A program made the translations under genes and the position numbers. Below, one piece after another: positions 1-10,497 of a DNA stretch of 64,000 nucleotides; the stretch's first letter is position 1, and each line of letters opens with the position of its first letter. A model generated the notes under the pieces. The model worked only from the letters and a program-made list of their open reading frames with translations, searched no databases and was not told the DNA's origin. Origin of the DNA: Voacanga thouarsii (taxonomy: Eukaryota; Streptophyta; Magnoliopsida; Gentianales; Apocynaceae); assembly GCA_026120185.1 (NCBI GenBank), contig JANUWF010001188.1, positions 2,108,001 to 2,172,000 on the forward strand, written 5' to 3'.

Positions 1-385
1 AATAGCCTGGCATCGGCTTGGACCAGGGACAGAATATTCTTATCGGTAGGGGTTGCCATTATGATGTTGCTTTTACCAAAAGGAAATTCACAGTTTGCAG
101 GGAATTAGGGCAAGAAAATAAAAGACCGATGAATTGCTCAAGCAGTAGAATTCTGAAGGAGATAGAAGTTGAAAGGAGTAAGGAGTTCCGATTGGGGACC
201 ACCGAAATTTATAAGGAAGTTTGAAATTAAGCCGTTCACGGGTTCTAAGGCCGAGGCGTCACAACGATTCCACAACGTGTGGGACGTTTCGATTTCGTCA
301 GAAAAAGAACGGCTGCCATTAATAGTTGTACGATTCCCATCGTTTCGCTGATTCGCATCTGTCAAAACAACGGGACTCAGGGGGC
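1..385 (+). mobile_element. 3' internal tail of an LTR retrotransposon (left part outside window)
   Basis: This stretch precedes an LTR-like sequence and ends in a purine-rich run (GGGACTCAGGGGGCA, about 372-385) that looks like a polypurine tract. A 68-residue open frame at 18-224 shows no motif I recognise. I infer it is the decayed 3' end of a Ty3/gypsy (Tat-like) internal region whose body lies left of the window. No RT or integrase is visible. Confidence 0.35.
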
Positions 386-1090
386 ATGTGTTGACGTCAG
401 CTTTGCCCAGCCGATATAACGGCTACTTTGAACCGATGCCGATTGGACAAATTGGGACGAGCCGATGAAGTCAACCTTTCAAGCAGCCGATGGTCATGGT
501 CAACATCAGCACCACGGAACCGATAAGAAGGAAAACAGATTCCTGATCTTTCGACGCAAGGAATTTTGCACGATCGTTGGGAGCATTCTTTGGCCAGAAG
601 AAACTACACGATCTGTTAGTGGCTCATTTACATCAAGTATAAAATGAGGTGCATCGCCCAGAATCGGGGACAACGAATCAAACCATCAACCAGCAGAGTT
701 TAATTTCATTTTCTTTTACCTCATCATCATTTCCAGCTTTCTAGTCTAGAATCTTAGTTCTTTACAGCTTTCTTACTGCTCTGTTACAGCTTACCAGCAT
801 TGTTTATAGTTTTTCTTACAGCTTTCTGTTCATATTTTCAATATCAGACCTTTTTTCTGTATCTTCCATTAAGTCAATTAATACAACTATCATCTTATTC
901 TCCCAGAAAAGTCCTTCCGTTTAGTATGCTCAGTCGACCTTCTTGAGCCCTTTCTATAGTAAGCTCAAGGAACCCAGTCCTTGATTCAAAAAAGATCTGA
1001 TACCATTTTCTGTTGCACCATATCGGATCGTTTGTGTTTGTCGAATACGAAGCTAATTTCCGTTTGCATCGATTCCCTATTTTGACAACA
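386..1090 (+). mobile_element. probable 3' LTR, Ty3/gypsy Tat-like
   Basis: The segment starts TGTGTTGACG right after a purine tract and ends TTTTGACAACA, giving TG...CA ends with short inverted TGTTG/CAACA termini. It holds repeated GCCGAT words (about 411-520) and a TATA box (TATAAAA, about 638-644) followed by a pyrimidine-rich leader, as expected for an LTR promoter. No second LTR is in the window, so the call rests on termini and layout only. Confidence 0.5.
638..644 (+). promoter_or_regulatory. TATA box of the LTR at 386-1090
   Basis: TATAAAA within AAGTATAAAATGAGG, about 250 bp into the LTR and followed by a T/C-rich stretch. Its position fits the U3/R border of a plant LTR. It is a sequence match only. 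Confidence 0.4.
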
Positions 1091-1380
1091 ACAATTATCT
1101 TTTATCCACATATCATCATGACAAACTTATCCATTTGGGTATTATATGTTGTCTTACATGGTAAAATATTATAAGAAATAATTGATGAGTCTCAAACTCA
1201 AGTACGATATAATTAAATTCAGAAATAGTCTAACTAGTTGGGCAACGTTTTCACTTTCTTTAATTATGCTTTGTTAGTTAAGAGAGGAAAAAGTAGACAG
1301 AAATAGATTCCTCCCCCCTTCCCCCACCCTCAAGTCTAGTGATATAGCACCACGGAAATAAATCAAAAGATATTAAAAAA
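1091..1380. other. AT-rich spacer between two retroelements
   Basis: No open frame or terminal-repeat signal is visible. A C-rich run at about 1310-1330 is the only compositional feature. Confidence 0.5.
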
Positions 1381-1930
1381 TGTTGGGGAAATAGCACAGA
1401 TTAACTAATATTTTTCTTCAATGCAGCGGAATGGTGGATCAATAGGACATGTGGATGCAAAATAAATTAAATATGAGCAAAGCAAATAAAATAAGGAATT
1501 TAAAATGGCACTAGAAATTTAACGTGATTTACTCTTAATTTGGACTACGTCCACGGGACAAATTCTAAATATTTCTTCTACTTATAAAATAATTAGTAGG
1601 CTTACAAGAGAGACTTCTTTAGAAAAATATTAGAGGTATAACCCTAAGATTAACCTAAAATAGTGACACCCAAGTGTTTCCCAAACACTCCAATTAGCCT
1701 CACTATTTTGGCACTCTCCAATTATTTTTTCCTCTCCCCTCAAACTCATCAAAACTACAAGTTTTGGACTCACTTGCACTCACTCCCTTGATTGATAATA
1801 TATTTGCAATCCAAGCATGCCTATAAATAGGCATGCCAGAAGGTTGTAAGCTACTTCTTTTGCTTGTGGCAAATGCATCCACATTTTTCTCTTTTCTATC
1901 ACAACTTTTTCCCTCTATTATGAGGGACCA
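1381..1930 (-). repeat. 3' LTR of the copia element
   Basis: On the plus strand it runs TGTTGGGGAAATAG ... TGAGGGACCA and matches 7250-7798 along its length with scattered substitutions. It contains a TATAAATAG word at about 1821-1829, inside a short inverted repeat of GGCATGC and GCATGCC also found in the other LTR. Confidence 0.9.
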
Positions 1931-1937
1931 TAATAAT

Positions 1938-1953
1938 CTCCCTTCCCCCCCCG
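1938..1953 (-). other. polypurine tract of the copia element
   Basis: On the minus strand this is GGGGGGGGAAGGGAG, lying a few bases before the 3' LTR. It is the expected plus-strand primer site for reverse transcription. Confidence 0.8.
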
Positions 1954-2482
1954 AATTACATGAAGGTCTCCATCAGTCCTGCTACTTGTCGACAGTATTC
2001 TAACTTTTCCCTCGAAAGAGTCTTAGTCATCATGTCTGATCCATTCTCATCTGTGTGAATCTTTTCAAGCTATAGTAGCTTCTTCTCCAATATATCCCTA
2101 ATCTAGTGATATCTCACATCAATATATTTCGATCTAGAATGAAAGGAGGAATTTTTCCCAAGGTGAATTGCACTCTGACTGTCACAAAACAGCACATATT
2201 TATTCTAGTGAAAACCAAGTTCATTTAAGAATTTCTTCATTCACAACTTCTTACATGCTTCAGTTGTTGCAATAAATTCTGCTTCAGTTGTTGAGAGAGC
2301 AACACGACTGCCATGACACAGCTCTCCCTACAAATATAATCAGATATCCTGATGTAGACTTTCTCGAGTCAACATCACCAGCCATATCTGCATTTGTGTA
2401 GCCCACTAACCTAGGTTTTTCATCTCCAAAACACAAACACATTTTAGAGGTACCACAGAGATACATGAGAATCCAGTTAACT

Positions 2483-2692
2483 GCATTCCAGTGTTTCTTC
2501 CCAGAATTTGAAAGGAACCAACTTACCACTCCCATTGAGTGAGCAATATCTGGCCGTGTACACACCATCGCATTCATCAAACTCCCAGCATTCCAGTGTT
2601 TCTTCCCAGGATTTGAAAGGAACTGACTCACCACTCCCATTGAGTGAGCAATATCTGGCCGTGTACACACCATCGCATACATCAAACTCCCA
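2483..2692 (-). repeat. 105-bp tandem duplication inside copia RT/RNase H
   Basis: Two adjacent 105-bp units (2483-2587 and 2588-2692) encode near-identical 35-residue blocks including CTRPDIAHSMGVVS. As 105 is a multiple of three, the frame stays open through both. The units differ at a handful of bases. Copia elements normally carry this block once. Confidence 0.92.
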
Positions 2693-4492
2693 ACTACTGA
2701 AGTATATGGAACTTTATTCGTTTCATCCTTCCTATCCTCTGTAGAAGGACACTGCTTGTTACTCAACCTAAAGTAATTAGCAAGATGGCAACTAACCGCT
2801 TTAGTTTTATCCATGTTGAACCTATGAATTATCTTCTCAATATACTTCTCCTGTGATAACCACAATTTCTTGGCCCCTTTGTCTCTGGTTATTTTCATCC
2901 CAAGAATTTGTCTTGTTGGCCCCAAGTCTTTCATGGTAAATGACTTGCTTAATTGTTTCTTTAAGCTATTTATTCTGAAAATATTCTAATCAACGATTAA
3001 TATGTCATCCACATAAAGCAAAAGAATAATGAAATCATCATCAAAGAATTTCTGAACGAACACACAGTGGTTTGCAATACTCTTTTTGTAGCACTGCGCC
3101 CGCATCACGGACTCAAACTTCTTATACCATTATTTCGGTGCTTGCTTCAAGCCATATAAGCTTTTCTTAAGCTTACAGACATAGTCTTCTTTCCCTTTAC
3201 TTGGAAACCCTTTGGCTGCTCCATGTATATCTCTTCCTTCAAGTTACTGTGAAGAAAGACAATCTTCACATCCATTTTCTCGATCTCCAGGTCGATGTTG
3301 CTGCTAACCCTAACACTGTTCTGATGGATATCATTTTCACCATTGAAGAGAAAATCTCATCAAAGTCAATCCCTTTTCTTTGGTTAAACCCCTTGACAAC
3401 TAATCTAGCTTTGAATCATGGCTGGAGACTATGTTCTTCATGCTTGATCCTGAACACCCACTTATTCTTCAAAACTCTCTTACTTTTTGGCAGCTTCACC
3501 AACTCAAATGTTTTATTCTTATGCAAAGAATTCATCTCATCTTGCATAGCTTCAATCCACTTCTTACTGTGTTCATCATCCATAGCTTCTTCAAAACTTT
3601 CTGGTTCTCCTCCATCAGTTAGTAACGCATACTCCACTACAGGATATCTTGTAGTGGGTTGTTTGACTCTACTCGATCTCCACGGAATTAGAGAACCTAC
3701 TGGATCTAGTGGTTGATTATGAACAACTTCATCATCAGCATCATCTGATGGCATCTCTAAGAGAGCAATTGGATCACCTGCCTTAAGTTGATCATGAAGT
3801 GCTTCATCTTCAACTTCTCTCTGCACTGTCGTTGAAGGAACTAGCTCTAAGTTTGTTGAACCATCATTAGATTTGGAAGTATTTTTTCGAGCTTTTTCAA
3901 TGTCTTCAATGGTCTTATCCTCAACAAACACTGCATCACGACTTCTGATAAGCTTCTTCTAAATTTGATCATAGAATTTATAGCCAAGCTGATCTTGACC
4001 ATAGCTAACAAACACGCACTGTCATGTCTTGACATCAAGTTTGGTTCTCTCATCCTTTGGCACATACACAAAAGCCTTATAGCCAAACACCCGCAAATGA
4101 TCATAGGAAACATCCTTTCTCGACTACACTCTCTCTGGAGTTTCATACTCTAGAGGCACACAGGGTGAAAGGTTTAATACGTGAGCAACTATTAGTATAG
4201 CTTCACCCTAGAACACCTTTGGTAACTTTGCATGTGAGAGTATACATCTAACTCCCTCCATCAAAGTCTTGTTCATCTTCTCAAACAAACCATTCAACTA
4301 TGGTGTCTTCGGCGATGTCATTTGATGTCGAATACCATACTCCTTACAGTAAGCATAAAATGGTCCTGTGTACTCACCACTATTGTCTGTGCGAATGCAC
4401 TTCAGCTTCTTATCGGTCTGTCTCTCCACCAGAGATAAAAACTGTTTAAAGACCTCTAGCGCTTGGTCTTTAGTTTTCAAAAGATATACCCA

Positions 4493-4787
4493 TATCTTCT
4501 GGGAATGATCATAAATGAAAGTCACAAAGTATTGAGCACCATCAAGTGACTTTAGCAGGGGTCCACACAAGTTTGAATGTATTAGATCCAATAATTCTTC
4601 ATTCTGGAAGGAGAAGAACTCTTGAAAGCAACTCTGTTTATCTTCTGGGAATGATCATCAATGAAAGTCACAAAGTATTTGAGCACCATCAAGTGACTTT
4701 GGCAATGGTCCCCACAAGTCTGAATGTATTAAATCCAATACATTCTTCATTCTGGAAGGAGAAGAACTCTTGAAAGTAACTTTGTTT
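4493..4787 (-). repeat. about 147-bp tandem duplication inside copia integrase
   Basis: Units 4493-4639 and 4640-about 4787 both start ATCTTCTGGGAATGATCAT and stay similar to a shared GAAGAACTCTTGAAAG end. They cover the start of the integrase core (the D-L-C-G-P and V-T-F-I-D block). The copies differ at about a dozen positions including a one-base length change, so the second copy is out of frame. Confidence 0.9.
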
Positions 4788-5760
4788 TGCTTTCCTGCCA
4801 AACAATCAGCACACTTGTTCAACTAGACCTGATCCAATCCAGACAACACATTTTTCTTGGCTAAACAAGTCATACTTTTCTCATTCATATGACCTAGCCA
4901 CTTGTGCCACAACTCAACTGTACTATCATTCTCCACTGCGTTCACAGCATCCTGAGAAATCTTTGACCTTCCGGCTAAAATTAAGTTCAACTGCATATAT
5001 GGAATATGCATTACATCCTTCAGGACTAACTGCGTACCATTCTTTGTCTTTAAGCAAACATCTCATTTCCTTGCAACTTTCGAGGAATAGTTATTTCCCA
5101 TTCTGACAACACTAAAATCCCTGGTGTGTAAGCAGAGAACAATTCCCTCCAAGATGTCACGTGAATGGTTGCTCCACTATCAACTACCCAACTGGTCTCA
5201 TGGGTTGTAAGATTGACAATGTCTTCTTCAATGACGATGTTGAACTCCTCAGCAACATTAGTCTGCTCATCATCATTGCTGTCATTTTGGATCTTCCCCC
5301 TGATTTTGTTATTCTTCTCATCTTTCTTGAACTTTCAGCAAAACCTTTTTATGTGACCCTTCTATTTACAGTAATGGCACTCCACATTGGCATACTTATT
5401 TGACTTTCCTCTACTTTTGTCTCTGGACTTTGAACCTCTGGTCTGACTCATTCCCTTAGATTCTACAACAAGAACATCTTGTGGCGATAAAGTCAATCCT
5501 TGTGCTTTTCTTCTCATTTCTTCATTTACGACTCCACTTTTTATAGACACCATATTTACTACACCATTTGGTGCAAAATTGGTGATTAAAATCTTCACAA
5601 TCTCCTAAGACTATAGTAGGGAAGCTATCACCAAAAGAGCAAGTACTTCATTGTCAAATTGAATGCCCATCCCTGATAGCTGCTCCACAATCCCTTGCAC
5701 ATCATTTAAATGATCTGGCATCGCCATACCCCTCTCCCCTCGGTACTTCATCTGAAGTAG

Positions 5761-6800
5761 TGATGAGACTACACTTTATCATGGAGGTCAAGATCGAGGA
5801 GGAGGAAGTGTGACCATGCACGGACAAGGACCAATGACAAGAGCTAAGTCCAAGAAGTTTCAAGATGATTTCCACTTGCTCACCAAACCATACACGAGGA
5901 TGGAAGAGGGTTGGAAGGTTGAAAAAGCTAGCCAAGAATTCATATTGATGACCATTTAAGAAGGACCCCAACAAGAACTCAAGCCGGCAATAAAGGGGAC
6001 GAAACTTGACCAAGGGAGGCCTTCTAGTGGATGGCCGGTGCCAGTTCCAAGCAGCCAAACCGGCGCCAGCTCCAATCTGCCCAACAACACCTCAATAGTA
6101 ATTTGAACCGGCTCAAAGGCAGTACACAATCGGCGCCGGCTTCAAGGGACCCAGCCGGTGCCGGCTTCCCTCTGGGCAGCCGACGACTGCCTCGCATTTT
6201 TAATGTTTTCTCTGATTTTCTTCAATTTTAATTGCTTATAAAGACTTATTATGACCCTAAACTGTAATAGAACCTCAGGGATTACTTAGTTAGGGTTAAG
6301 ATAGTATAAATAGCACCTTTAGTAACTTGACAATATAATTCACACACTTTAATTCAAATTTGAGAGAGAATCTTGAGAGGCCCTAGCTTCCTTGTTCATC
6401 TTATTCAAGATCATGCTTAAGGGTTAGTCCTCCTTATGAATGAGTCTATAAAATCTTTTAGATAATCCAATGTGGTTTTTTAAATGGGTCTTAGTTACTT
6501 TGTTCTTTTAAGGTTTGTTTGAATTTCATTATATGGGTGCCTATTTTCTCTATTCTATTTGTTTTTGTTTGCCTTAGTTGCTTCAAGGATATTAGGGTGA
6601 GATTATAGTAGAACTTTCTACTTTTCTTGAGGGTCTTTGAAGCTTAGTTCTTCAAGGGTTTGATAGAGGATAGGTTGTTATTTTACTTTCTCCTTTTTTA
6701 CTCCAAAAGAATCTCTATTTTGGTCCCATTTGGTTGAGTTGAACACAAACCAACTAAACCACTCAAAACACCAAGAAAAAGCCCACACAAGGTTATATCA
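5761..6800 (+). mobile_element. solo LTR nested in copia gag
   Basis: The segment begins TGATGAGACTAC, ends GTTATATCA, and is flanked by the 5-bp duplication AGTAG (5756-5760 and 6801-6805). Removing it with one TSD brings the two gag halves back into one frame, which fixes both ends. It contains a TATA box (TATAAATAG, about 6305-6313) and, near its start, a short frame with GPMTRARSKKF (about 5830-5862). That motif matches pol C-terminal sequence that in some plant Ty3 elements runs into the LTR. No internal region is present, so I call it a solo LTR left by LTR-LTR recombination. Confidence 0.88.
6305..6313 (+). promoter_or_regulatory. TATA box of the solo LTR
   Basis: TATAAATAG in the right half of the 1040-bp LTR. 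Its location and plus orientation agree with the short pol-like frame in the LTR. Confidence 0.5.
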
Positions 6801-7235
6801 AGTAGCCTTGTCAAATAAAATAATTTGTTGTTACCTGTCTTAGAAGCGTATAGCTCTTCTAACTTGTTCCACAGCGTATGTGCATGAGTCTCACTACAAA
6901 TGTGGTTGTACAAGTTGTTTCGACAAACTGTCGGATGAAGCCACAGACTTACTCATGCTCAAATTCCCATTCCTCGTCTATCTTGTCCTCGGGTTTAGTC
7001 GTACTAAACATCGGTAGATGCATCTTCGTTACAAATAGGAGATCCTTCATCTTGTTTCTCCATATGTGGTAGTTCATGCAATTTAAATTAATCATTTTGC
7101 TCGTCTTCACCTCCATAGTCCCTGCCTAGGCTTTAAAAGAGAAAATAATAATTTAACTTATTTTTTGATGTAGATGGTCCACTTCAGTGGCAACCACAGA
7201 ATATACGATAAGTAGATATTATTACCCAAATAAAA

Positions 7236-7247
7236 TCTCTGATACCA
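7236..7247 (-). other. primer-binding site of the copia element
   Basis: On the minus strand TGGTATCAGAGA begins two bases after the 5' LTR. Eleven of its twelve bases match the usual TGGTATCAGAGC site complementary to initiator methionine tRNA. Confidence 0.9.
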
Positions 7248-7249
7248 GT

Positions 7250-7798
7250 TGTTGGGAAAATAGTATAGATGAACTAATATTTTTCCCTGGTGCAACGAAA
7301 TGATGGACTAATAGGACAAGCGGATGTAAAATAAATTAAATACAAGCAAAATAAATAAAATAAGGAATTTAAAATGACACTAGATATTTAATGTGGTTCA
7401 TCCTTGATTTAGCTATGTCCACGGGACAAACTTCGAATATTTTTTCTACTAATAAAATAATTAGTAGGCTTACAAGATGGGCCTCTCTAAAAAAATATTA
7501 GAGGCATAACCCTGAGATTAACCCAAAATAATGACACTCAAGTGTTTTCCAAATACCCTAATTAACCTCACTATTTTGGCACTCTCCAATTATTTTTCTC
7601 TCTCCTCACAAACTTATCAAAGCTATAAGTTTTGGACTCACTTGCACTCACTTACTTAATCGATGGTATATTTGTAATCCAAGCATGCCTATTTATAGGC
7701 ATGCTGGATGATTGTAAACCACTTCTTTTGCTTGTAACAAATGAATCCATGTTTTTCTCTTTTCTATCACAACTTTTACCCTCCATTATGAGGGACCA
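7250..7798 (-). repeat. 5' LTR of the copia element
   Basis: Matches 1381-1930. It also has the GGCATGC ... GCATGCC pair flanking a T/A core (about 7684-7708). The right end is placed at TGAGGGACCA by comparison with the other LTR. Confidence 0.9.
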
Positions 7799-9994
7799 GA
7801 ACAAAAAGACCGTTACAATTTTATTCTATACAAGATGTGTTTCATCCTAGTTGCAACCAAACGGATATTTCAGTAAGGAGAATTAAAATAAAAGCCATAA
7901 AATAAAAGTAAATAACTATTAGGGAAAATTCATTTTACGAATTGCATGCTATTCCAACAATAGGAATAAAATAATTTGAAATATAGTAAACCAAATCCAT
8001 CTTGAATCAAAGTCTGTATTACACAACCTTTTGGTTGGGGTGTTAATTTGAAATAGTCTTGCTTTAAAAAAAAAAGGAAATTAGAAATAACCATAAGATA
8101 AGTGTATAAATTTTCTTTTCTTTTGGTATTACCACAATAACATAGGTGCAAATTTATATGTATGCAAACTTATTTAACAAAAATATTATATTAAATTACA
8201 TACTATAGATTGATGTTAAGATTAGACAACTTTCAATGAACTTACTATCATTGAAGATAGTTCTTTGTTAATCTTTTTCGTCGGGGGATGGAAGTGCATC
8301 ATTCACTTTTGAACTGTTTTGAACAATGAAATTGTTCGACATATGTATTACTAGTCTGATAACATAAGAAATATATATATATTCGAGAAAAAATTTAATG
8401 TTATAAAAATATTGCATGAGCTTAATGGTGCAATATTAATTTCCAAGAAATCGGCATTCACTTGCATTTTTCCTGTGGTTTAATTTCTCATGGTAAGATC
8501 TTTTATGTAGATTTTCTACTCAAAGGTGTCTTTTTAGATGTTCTTTGTCCTGGACTCACCGAACATTGACAAAGATTGGAAGATTTGTTAAAAGCTTGAA
8601 GGGACACTTGATGTTCTTAGGAAGCTGTCTTCTTCCTCGAGAAACTGTCTAAATGTTTTTCATATCTTGACGTTTTCGTCAAAGAGTCTAGACATGCTAT
8701 CCCATTTTTAGCTGTACCAAGATGTAAAAAGAGCCTTTGATTTTCCAAGAACCTAAACTAATGACAATGACAAGAATCGTGTGTAATTCGTTTTAGAAAT
8801 CACTACACATTGAAATCCAATCCCATAAAACACCTTTTCTGAGAATATTGTGCGTATAATATCCCAATTTTCTCTAATATGGAATTGGACGGCTTCCTCC
8901 AGCCAATCCTGTAGAACCAAGTATTTCCTGATCATTAAAATGGTAATTTTAAAGATAATGGTTAGATTGATTATTTTGATATTTTTTAATCCACGTTTAA
9001 ATTTCTTAGTAAAAACGATAAATCTACAAACACAACCACAACAAAAATCACGGAACCTCACACGAGTATTTTGACAAGTCAAGATGAATCCAGATTACCT
9101 AACATTGTCATGGTCCAGGCGGCAAGTGAGTGAACAGACTATAATATTACAACCACGACTAGATTTGTCTAAAATTCAACCAGTCACTCTCACAGGCCCT
9201 CGTGTGTCACACAAACTAGTCACTACATTTACACTATACATATTATATATAAAGACAGTAAAATATTAATTTGCATTTAATTAACTCAAGACTGCAAATG
9301 GGAAATGGCCAGCATGCCAGTTGGAAAACATGAATTTATCTTGTCCATTGCAACCTCGGACAACGAAGTCAATAGCTTGCCGGTTTTGAAACCTTTGATT
9401 TTAGTTTTTTTTTTCACGATTAAGGAATGAAATTAGTTTGTCCTAGAAAGAGTAGCATTTTGTCATACATATGCTTAAGTCCAGATGCCAACCCGTCCTG
9501 TGACTTTTTAAAAAGGAAATGTTGAAACTAGATATCGAGTCAAAGTCATGTTTCTAATATATATTTTTGCTGCTGGCCGAGATATTTCTTTCTGTAGATA
9601 ATGATTTGAAATACTAAAGTAAACCTTTTTTCATTATATTCTTTCAGTCTTCCTCAAAAGAAAAAGGAAAAGGTTTGCCCTTTTTTTCTCTCTCCTTGGT
9701 TGGGAGGGAGTTGGTATTTGGTACGTAATGTTTCCTCTTTAGTTCTTAGCTGCGCTTGGAGCAGGACCACAGTTGAATTAGTGGTGTCTAAGAATACGAC
9801 TTTTAAAAAAAAAAAAAATTATGACAACTAAGAAATTTTAGGAGACAACTAGCGATAGGAACAACTTTTGCTTCTTTATTAAACATAATCTTATGCAACG
9901 TCCAATGAATTAATTAGTAAACGTATTAGACCGGCCGGTTCCTAGTGAAAATATTTCTGTAACCAGGCTAATGTCCTGCGGAGTTCCAATTTCA
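7799..9994. other. gene-poor AT-rich spacer
   Basis: No gene can be supported. A minus-strand frame at about 8772-8935 has coding-like composition (LEEAVQFHIRENW) and is preceded by a possible acceptor, but it matches no family I recognise and has no partner exons. An A run at about 9808-9820 is the only simple repeat. Confidence 0.4.
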
Positions 9995-10161
9995 TCAAAT
10001 ATTTTCCAGCTGCACTGCTGCAAGAATGCTCTGGAGCCGGCTCAAGTGTGCTAAATACTCAAGCAAAAGCTGCCTATCTTCAAACGTGAATATCCTCATC
10101 AGATTCAAGAGGGCTTCAAGAACAGAAATTTTGAGAACAGTACTGACATTCTTAATTTCAT
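9995..10161 (-). CDS. possible terminal exon of an unidentified gene or gene relic
   Basis: On the minus strand a TTATCATATGCAG acceptor at about 10162 is followed by 167 nt that stay open for 55 codons and end in TGA (9997-9995). The codons describe a leucine-rich, probably helical segment (VLEALLNLMRIFTFEDRQLL, then a YLAHL and SILAAVQLENI tail). GC content is higher than in the surrounding spacer. I do not recognise the family. No convincing upstream exons appear before the next gene, and the gap to the right holds AT-rich repeats, so this may be a relic or the last exon of a gene with distant exons. Confidence 0.35.
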
Positions 10162-10424
10162 CTGCATATGATAAAATTGGATATATATATATATATTGAC
10201 GATATCAACTAGACGAATTAAAAATCTTTCTTGTTATAAAATGGTAGGATGTGGATTTGATTGATTTTGTGAACCTCTCGACATTGTTTATAATTAAAAA
10301 TATTTTAAATAGATGGCTGAAATTTTAAATATTTTTTCTTATGTATACAAAAATATAATTTTCATTTAACCATATTAATATAGTTTTGAAGGGTTGCTAC
10401 ACATTAATTTGTTTAAACGACAGC

Positions 10425-10426
<2 letters not shown>

Positions 10427-10497
<71 letters not shown>
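10427..10497. repeat. (TTA)n microsatellite
   Basis: About 70 bp of uninterrupted TTA repeats. Confidence 0.98.

Larger units (their letters stand above)
1960..5195 (-). pseudogene. pol: copia pol: protease, integrase, reverse transcriptase, RNase H
   Basis: Order on the minus strand: protease with active-site D-S-G-A (about 5160-5190), pre-integrase segment ending in W-H-K-W-L-G-H-M (about 4880-4920), integrase core with TDNSGEY (about 4370-4400), RT start with a KWVF block (about 3440-3480), the RT catalytic Y-V-D-D (about 3005-3016), then a C-terminal RNase H. The RNase H motif GYTDADMAGD, typical of the family, reads GYTNADMAGD here (about 2385), so the first catalytic Asp is Asn. The 3' end finishes near 1960 with TKTLSREK-like sequence. 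Several stops and frame changes separate the pieces. It would have encoded the enzymes for copying and integrating the element in cytoplasmic particles, but this copy is dead. Confidence 0.92.
5196..7116 (-). pseudogene. gag: copia gag, split by a solo LTR
   Basis: A minus-strand ATG at 7116-7114 opens a frame typical of plant copia gag (N-Y-H-I-W-R-N-K-M block, then K-P-E-D-K-I-D-E-E-W). It continues to LWNKLEELYASKTGNN at about 6835-6870, after which the solo LTR interrupts it. On the far side (below 5755) it resumes with a QLSGMGIQFDNE-like block. A zinc knuckle of CX2CX4HX4C form lies at about 5345-5385, with an in-frame TAG after CHYCK. Gag would form the particle and bind RNA. A TAA at about 6938 and further stops show this copy is inactive. 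Confidence 0.88.
1381..7798 (-). mobile_element. Ty1/copia LTR retrotransposon, decayed, with nested solo LTR
   Basis: Two similar LTRs of about 550 bp (1381-1930 and 7250-7798) bracket a minus-strand gag-pol region. Reading right to left the order is 5' LTR, initiator-Met-tRNA PBS, gag, zinc knuckle, protease, integrase, reverse transcriptase, RNase H, PPT, 3' LTR. Integrase before RT defines Ty1/copia. The frames carry stops and shifts, so it is not autonomous. A solo LTR sits in gag (5761-6800) and pol has two tandem duplications. The flanks next to the LTRs (A-rich on both sides) do not give a clean 5-bp duplication, so the outermost few bases are uncertain. The LTRs differ at many positions by eye, which suggests an old insertion. 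Confidence 0.93.

Noticed and set aside
3201..3716. 171-residue plus-strand open frame
   Set aside because: It lies antisense to the copia RT region, where the minus strand has clear family motifs.
1376..7808. AAAAA as a target-site duplication for the copia element
   Set aside because: The right flank has only a near match (AAAAG) and only if the LTR is extended by five poorly matching bases; low-complexity sequence makes it unreliable.
8753..9082. Minus-strand open frame with coding-like stretch
   Set aside because: Only about 55 codons look protein-like, no family is recognised and no other exons can be paired with it.
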